Source of the DNA: Bacteroidota bacterium
GTDB lineage: Bacteria; Bacteroidota; Bacteroidia; Chitinophagales; Chitinophagaceae
Length of the DNA: 64,000 nucleotides
NCBI GenBank assembly: GCA_016868815.1
Contig: VGFQ01000001.1
Coordinates: forward strand, 124,001-188,000
Reading direction: 5' to 3'
Position 1 is the first letter of the stretch, and each line of letters starts with the position of its first letter. The position numbers and the translations under genes are program-made. Shown piece after piece: positions 60,201 to 64,000 of the stretch. Under the pieces are notes generated by a model, which searched no databases, had not been told where the DNA came from, and saw nothing but the letters and a program-made list of their open reading frames with translations.

Positions 60201-62262
60201 CCAGGATAACTTGGGCTGTAATAGTAACATTCAAAAGCTGGACTATATACGAGTCGACGTTCCCATTGCTTCTTTCAATGTAAGTGCCACTTTCAGTTCT
60301 TGCCCCCCCTTCAGTCCCACCTTCACATTCACCGGTAGCTACGCGCGTAGCTACTCATGGGATTTCGGAGATGGCAACCGCTCCAACCTCGCCACTCCTT
60401 CTCAAATCTATCTCTATCCCAACACCTATAGCACTAGGCTGACCGTCACGAGTCCTGGCGGTTGTACCGCCACCTCCCCACCCATAAGCATCCAGGTACG
60501 GGGACCATCCGCCACCGCATCCATGAACAACGTCGTCGGCTGCGACTCTGTCAGGACACAATTTTCTATCACTAATCTTATCGATGTCACGAGGGTTATA
60601 TGGGACTTCGACGATGGAATAACCAGCAATCAATTCGTCAGTTCCGAGTCGCATGTCTACAGAAAGCCAGGCATCTACACGCCCAAAATCATCTTGGAAA
60701 ACACCCTCGGATGTAAAATCCCCTATCTGTTTCCATTAAAGGTGCGCAACTACGGTGTAATAGCAGGCTTTGAGAATAGCCGCACCCTGTTCTGTGATAC
60801 CGGAAGCGTCTCCTTACTCGACACGAGCCTCATCGTAGGCACCTTGCAGTCGCGCAGCTGGAATTTTGGCAACGGCACCAACGGAACCGTTGCCAACCCG
60901 ACCGTAAAATACAACGCACCAGGCAGGTATGATATCACCCTGATGCATACCCTGGCGGAAGGCTGTGGCAGTAAGATTGTCAAACCGGCCCTGGTCTCTG
61001 TCGTACAGTCGCCCAAGCCCTCGATCTTCACCAGCAGTACCTTATGCCCGGGTCAACCCATCCTCCTCCGAGGCGTGGAAGTCACCGTACCCCGCGACAC
61101 CTCCCTGCTCCAATGGTCTTGGGACTTTGGCAACGGACTTCGCTCCACCCTGCAAAATCCAGCCTCTCAAACTTACCCCACTGCAGGGAGCTACCTCGTC
61201 AAACTGCAGCTTAAAAACTCTTCCGGCTGCATAGACAGCGCCACTCAACTGCTCCGGATAGACACGCTACCAGATATCATCGTCCCCTCAGATACCGCCC
61301 TCTGCCTTGGCAAGCCAGCATCCCTGCAGGCCTCCGGAGCCAGCACCTATCGATGGCTGCCCCCCAACCAGGGCATCACCTGCACTACCTGCCCTATAAC
61401 CACAGTCGTCCCCGACAGCAACCGGACCTACCTGGTGGAGGGAACAAATAGTTCAGGTTGCGTCGGATATAATTCAATCCGTGTGGAGGTCATCCGCCCA
61501 CCCAAATTGACCGTCACCAACCTACACAACATCTGCATCGGGGGGACCGCCAGGCTATCGGCCAGCGGTGCGCAATTCTACGCCTGGAGCCCCACCACCG
61601 GACTCAGCGACCCGACCATCGCCAACCCCATTGCCCGGCCCGCCGCCACTACCCTCTATGTGGTCACCGGAGAAGACCGGAAACGATGCTTCCAGACCAA
61701 AGACACCGCCCGCGTCGAAGTCTATAACTTCCCCTCTGTTTTCATCGGCCCCACCACCACCATCCGCAGCGGCACTAGCGTACAACTCAAACCCGTCACT
61801 TCCTCTGATGTGAACAGCTACAACTGGACGCCGTCCACCGGCCTGAGCTGTACCAACTGCCGCAACCCAATTGCCAAACCAAAAGAGACGATCATCTATC
61901 AACTCACAGCTTCCAACCCGGGTGGCTGTACAAGCTCCGGACAAGTGAAAGTCGTCGTCATATGCGATGCAGAGAACATCTATATGCCCAATACCTTTTC
62001 CCCCAATGGGGACGGCATGAACGAAGTTTTTTATGGCAGAGGCATCGGCGTCAAAAGCATCCGCGGCCTGCGTATCTTCAACAGGTGGGGAGAAATGGTC
62101 TTCCAACGGCAGAATGTCAATATCAACGACCCTTCACATGGTTGGGATGGCCGCTATAAAGGCAAGCTCCTTCCGCCAGATGTATATGTCTATTTCATAG
62201 ACGTCATCTGCGACAACTTCGGCCTGGTCACCCGTAAAGGCGACGTCGCCCTCATCCGATGA
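57298..62262 (+). CDS. Giant PKD-repeat protein with type B T9SS sorting domain
   Basis: The 1654-residue protein has a signal peptide (GLLYLCLALSCWLSSLNAQA, about residues 23-42). About 15 PKD-like repeats fill residues 45-1330, each marked by W-x-F-G-D/N-G (for example YLWNFGDGTTQT, FEWDFGDGTTAL, FTWDFGDGSSS). Three 80-100-residue repeats follow (YRWLPPNQGITCTTCP, YAWSPTTGLSDPT, YNWTPSTGLSCTNC). Residues 1560-1654 are a type B gliding-motility CTD: IYMPNTFSPNGDGMNEVFYG, LRIFNRWGEMVFQ, GWDGRYKG, and DVYVYFIDV. It is secreted by T9SS and attached to or released from the surface, probably as an adhesin. The PorP/SprF gene is 7 bp downstream, as usual for type B cargo. Its codons look more AT-rich than those of its neighbours. 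Confidence 0.92.
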   Translation: MMRQRHTLGMWRTPQGRAFAERGLLYLCLALSCWLSSLNAQAQIVATKLASCIPLNGAPVTIDFRPQQALSTGTTYVWDLGRGGTVSGYYVTGVYPTAGTYTVRLVVTTSAGASTTYDQTIQIFPPPAINFTSNKTSGCFPLSVNFQDGTVPTTGSTIVYRDWFFGDGNKSGIANPANTYKDIASAYNVTLRVVQDVCIGDTFQITRTSYIQVSEGVKPDFVMPATTVCKVPATVTAQNRSTTGPGQTLSYLWSVTGGTSSDNNAINFTAQFATAGNFTVKLVARSNGGCVDSIEKPISISNLAVRSDFTIPSDTICQDIVVPFINNSSSFVSGSNIAPGKSTWYFGSDPAIEGLNQFKTFKATGNIQIKLVNEFGACKDSVTKLIHVIASPDITVTGDRFSCKAPHLVNFSYTGAPASSLSSIFWEFGNGLSFNGTGPSAANASSNYTTTGSFAISLTVRNRFGCQNRKIIDSFVVIAPPSITSSKLTDSGCVNFVFRPQVNIVAPDGVASYLWNFGDGTTQTNPNPTHTYTTAQTAPYPVSVTIVTNRGCTIQIQGAVKIGVPPGTANFSATPRSLCAGQSVQFTDLSIPSPKGITGWYWQFGAGSARTQNPNYEYRDTGNFQVSLTVFNNGCPSPVKAISDYIRVGGAAAYFNDKNDCANRRQFQFNYSTKIGTRFEWDFGDGTTALNPPDGFTHRFPADASYLVTVKASDGICSMSTSSRITVINETAAYSARSAFTTNTCKTGAINFTATGSIPANIKLYEWDFGNGVFVDGPSSTSHLYTIEGVYATRLRITDKYRCTFTTAGPPLVIGSPKPSFQALRTQQCINLPVQFEDTSRTTAAILLASRTWSFGDGTQITVPASQLTTQHTYTSGGSYNVKLILKAINGCEDSAMLNSYVTVSQPIAAFNAPERESCSGSPVTFINQSILQGGSFTWDFGDGSSSNLANPTHSYTSTGLYAVQLKVQDNLGCNSNIQKLDYIRVDVPIASFNVSATFSSCPPFSPTFTFTGSYARSYSWDFGDGNRSNLATPSQIYLYPNTYSTRLTVTSPGGCTATSPPISIQVRGPSATASMNNVVGCDSVRTQFSITNLIDVTRVIWDFDDGITSNQFVSSESHVYRKPGIYTPKIILENTLGCKIPYLFPLKVRNYGVIAGFENSRTLFCDTGSVSLLDTSLIVGTLQSRSWNFGNGTNGTVANPTVKYNAPGRYDITLMHTLAEGCGSKIVKPALVSVVQSPKPSIFTSSTLCPGQPILLRGVEVTVPRDTSLLQWSWDFGNGLRSTLQNPASQTYPTAGSYLVKLQLKNSSGCIDSATQLLRIDTLPDIIVPSDTALCLGKPASLQASGASTYRWLPPNQGITCTTCPITTVVPDSNRTYLVEGTNSSGCVGYNSIRVEVIRPPKLTVTNLHNICIGGTARLSASGAQFYAWSPTTGLSDPTIANPIARPAATTLYVVTGEDRKRCFQTKDTARVEVYNFPSVFIGPTTTIRSGTSVQLKPVTSSDVNSYNWTPSTGLSCTNCRNPIAKPKETIIYQLTASNPGGCTSSGQVKVVVICDAENIYMPNTFSPNGDGMNEVFYGRGIGVKSIRGLRIFNRWGEMVFQRQNVNINDPSHGWDGRYKGKLLPPDVYVYFIDVICDNFGLVTRKGDVALIR

Positions 62263-62269
62263 AGCCCAG

Positions 62270-63298
62270 ATGCTGACCACTCTCAGACATATCACCCTAT
62301 GGTCCTCCACTGCCCTGCTGGCTCTGTCATCAGCGACCCTTCGCGGGCAAGACTTCTACCTCTCGCAGTTCCATGAAGCTCCGATGCTGCGTAGCCCCGC
62401 CCTGGCAGGCGTCTTCAGCGGCGACTACCGCATACAAGGCGTCTATCGTAACCAGTGGAACAGCATCTCCTACCCATATCAGACCGGATCGCTAAACATC
62501 GAACGGAAAGCCACCTTCTTCGAAAGCGACGACTTCATCACCCTGGGATTGCAGCTATTCTACGACCAAGCAGGCGCCGTCCGCCTCACCTCCGGCCATC
62601 TGCTGCCCGTCGTCAACTTCCACAAGTCGCTCAGCGAACGCCGCAGCAGCTTCCTCTCTCTCGGCTTCTTCGGCGGACTCGTCACCCGCCGGCTGGACCG
62701 TTCCAGGGTCACCACCAACAACCAGTTCGACGGCATCGGTTTCAATAGCTCCCTGCCCGACGGAGAAACCTTCACCGCCAGCTACGCCTATTTCGACGCA
62801 GGCGTCGGCCTCAGCTACAATACCACCCTCGGCATGGGAGAAAAACATATCCTGTTCCTCGGCAGTTCCTACCAACATTTCAACCGGCCCGTCAACGCCT
62901 TCTACCGCAACATTCGGCACCTGCCGAAATGGGTGTTCTCCACCGGCTTCCGGATACAAATCACAGACATCAACTACATCACCTTCCACGGCGACCATAT
63001 TCTGCAAGCCCCCTACCAACAGACAATCTTCGGAGGCCTCTACTCCCGCAGAATTGGTGGCATAGGCAGTACGACCGTCGTCCACCTCGGCCTCTTCGGG
63101 CGGCTCAGAGACGCCGTCATCCCCATGTTCAAAATCGACCTGGAGCCCGTCCGCATCGGCTTCAGTTACGATGTGACGGTGGGCAACCTGGTAGCCATCG
63201 CCCGGTCGCGGGGTGGGTTCGAGCTGTCGATGTCTTATGCAGGCTTTTCCAACCGTGATAATTCCGTCAAATACGCCACCAGATGCCCTAAATTCTGA
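62270..63298 (+). CDS. PorP/SprF family T9SS outer-membrane protein
   Basis: The 342-residue protein has a signal peptide (about 1-25) and the PorP/SprF barrel pattern: QDFYLSQFHEAPMLRSPALA, GVFSGDYRIQGVYRNQWNSI, and FFESDDFITLGLQLFYDQAG. GVGLSYNTTLGMGEKHILFL and later strands follow. SprF-type proteins anchor or pass a specific type B CTD partner, here the PKD protein 7 bp upstream, to the cell surface. It lacks a CTD of its own. The two genes form a clear operon. Confidence 0.93.
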   Translation: MLTTLRHITLWSSTALLALSSATLRGQDFYLSQFHEAPMLRSPALAGVFSGDYRIQGVYRNQWNSISYPYQTGSLNIERKATFFESDDFITLGLQLFYDQAGAVRLTSGHLLPVVNFHKSLSERRSSFLSLGFFGGLVTRRLDRSRVTTNNQFDGIGFNSSLPDGETFTASYAYFDAGVGLSYNTTLGMGEKHILFLGSSYQHFNRPVNAFYRNIRHLPKWVFSTGFRIQITDINYITFHGDHILQAPYQQTIFGGLYSRRIGGIGSTTVVHLGLFGRLRDAVIPMFKIDLEPVRIGFSYDVTVGNLVAIARSRGGFELSMSYAGFSNRDNSVKYATRCPKF

Positions 63299-63357
63299 GG
63301 GCCGACAACCAATCCCTGCCAAGCTTTGTTTATAAATTCAACCAAACCACCCCGCAC

Positions 63358-63828
63358 ATGAACATCGAAGTAGGCGCCCCCGCCCCAGCATTCACCCTCC
63401 ACGACAGCGACAAGAATAAAGTGAGCCTGTCCGACTTCCGCGGCCAGAACGTCGTCATACTCTTCTTCCCGCAGGCCTTCACCGGCGTCTGCACCCAGGA
63501 ACTCTGCAGCGTCCGCGACAACATGGCCCGCTACGAGAGCCTTCACGCTAAAGTCCTCGGCATCTCTGTCGACTCCATCTTCACACTCGCCCGCTTCAAA
63601 CAGGACCAGGGGTATAACTTCCCTCTCCTATCAGACTTCAACAAAGAAGTCTGCGAAGCCTACGGTGCCAAATACGACACCTTCGTCTTCGACATGAAAG
63701 GCGTCGCCCGCCGGGCAGCCTTCGTAGTCGACAAAGAAGGCGCGGTCCGCTACGCGCAGGTACTGGAAAGCGCTGGCGACCTACCCGACTTTGAAGCCAT
63801 CCAGACGACCCTCGTCGGACTGTCCTGA
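63358..63828 (+). CDS. Thioredoxin-dependent peroxiredoxin (AhpC/TSA, AhpE-like)
   Basis: The 156-residue protein reduces peroxides through a cysteine. The active site is VILFFPQAFTGVCTQELCSV, with peroxidatic C45 and a second cysteine C50. KVLGISVDSIFTLARFKQDQ and NFPLLSDFNKEVCEAYG (C102) follow. The T-x-x-C-T-x-E-L-C pattern fits AhpE/Prx5-like members. It has no signal peptide. A strong hairpin follows it. Confidence 0.9.
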   Translation: MNIEVGAPAPAFTLHDSDKNKVSLSDFRGQNVVILFFPQAFTGVCTQELCSVRDNMARYESLHAKVLGISVDSIFTLARFKQDQGYNFPLLSDFNKEVCEAYGAKYDTFVFDMKGVARRAAFVVDKEGAVRYAQVLESAGDLPDFEAIQTTLVGLS

Positions 63829-63837
63829 GCCGGGCAG

Positions 63838-63864
63838 CAGGAGGACAGCACACCTGTCCTCCTG
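63838..63864 (+). terminator. Perfect hairpin after the peroxiredoxin gene
   Basis: CAGGAGGACAG (63838-63848), loop CACAC and CTGTCCTCCTG (63854-63864) form an 11-bp perfect stem 9 bp after the stop codon. It is followed by TCCCCC rather than a T tract. Confidence 0.6.
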
Positions 63865-63906
63865 TCCCCCACTCCGGCACTCTAACAGATTATATATCTT
63901 TATCCT

Positions 63907-64000
63907 GTGAAACTTGCCTACCTGCTGATGACCCTGTTGTTTCTCCTCGGCGCCACGTCTTATGCACAGACAGAACCGCCCCGGGAGCAGGCCTTCTCAG
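63907..64000 (+). CDS. N-terminus of an exported protein (partial)
   Basis: A GTG at 63907 opens a frame that reads MKLAYLLMTLLFLLGATSYA then QTEPPREQAFS up to the window edge. The first 20 residues are a standard signal peptide with cleavage after SYA. A TATATCTTTAT stretch just upstream could serve as promoter. The family cannot be told from 31 residues. Confidence 0.6.
   Translation, partial: MKLAYLLMTLLFLLGATSYAQTEPPREQAFS

Overview
The window is chromosomal DNA of a Bacteroidota bacterium, most likely Chitinophagaceae-like. The evidence is a large OMP_b-brl-type outer-membrane receptor, a 1654-residue PKD protein with a type B T9SS sorting domain next to a PorP/SprF homologue, a mitochondrial-type citrate synthase, -7 promoter boxes of the TAnnTTTG type, and the near absence of Shine-Dalgarno sequences. 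The DNA is GC-rich except in one accessory stretch at about 23.6-29.3 kb. No rRNA, CRISPR array, transposase, integrase or phage gene was recognised.

Layout. 1-9.6 kb: the tail of a DAO-type oxidoreductase, then a minus-strand block (MBL/beta-CASP nuclease, DUF4442 protein, lysA, scpB, atpG, sulfatase, outer-membrane beta-barrel receptor). 9.8-21.1 kb: a plus-strand housekeeping block (secA, SPOR protein, M20 amidohydrolase, bifunctional malic enzyme, an uncharacterised kinase-like protein, MlaE/MlaF-type lipid transporter, sucD), closed by a good terminator. 21.2-23.6 kb: a shortened alpha-2-macroglobulin-like protein whose thioester cysteine is serine. 23.6-29.3 kb: accessory region with a small XRE regulator, a small unknown protein, decayed genes, an SGNH hydrolase, an asparagine-synthase-like protein without glutaminase domain, and an orphan protein whose N-terminus looks like the leader of extracellular contractile injection system (eCIS) cargo. 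It ends at a tRNA-Ala(GGC) gene.

29.4-34 kb: a glycosyltransferase-like protein, a rhamnose mutarotase plus GH78 alpha-L-rhamnosidase pair, and a DUF486 gene broken by two amber codons. 34-39.8 kb: citrate synthase, LptF/G permease, Tgt and an M1 aminopeptidase. 39.8-47.9 kb: a long minus-strand series (trpS, deoxynucleoside kinase, pepP, pssA, purS, rsmI, geranylgeranyl-reductase-like, GT2, rsmG), several with overlapping starts and stops. 48-55.6 kb: gatC, two LolD-type ATPases around a cobalamin adenosyltransferase, a DUF2795 protein with consensus promoter and SD, SemiSWEET, fabI, recN, a zinc-ribbon coiled-coil protein and a Nif3 protein. 55.7-64 kb: an exported DUF695-RraB protein, a lipoprotein, the T9SS cargo and PorP pair, a peroxiredoxin and the start of an exported protein.

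The most interesting signals are the orphan eCIS-like effector candidate at 28.1 kb, the kinase-like family upstream of MlaEF, the thioester-less A2M, and the repeated placement of -7 boxes only 3-5 nt from the start codon, which suggests leaderless transcripts. All assignments come from reading the sequence and remembered family signatures; no search was run.
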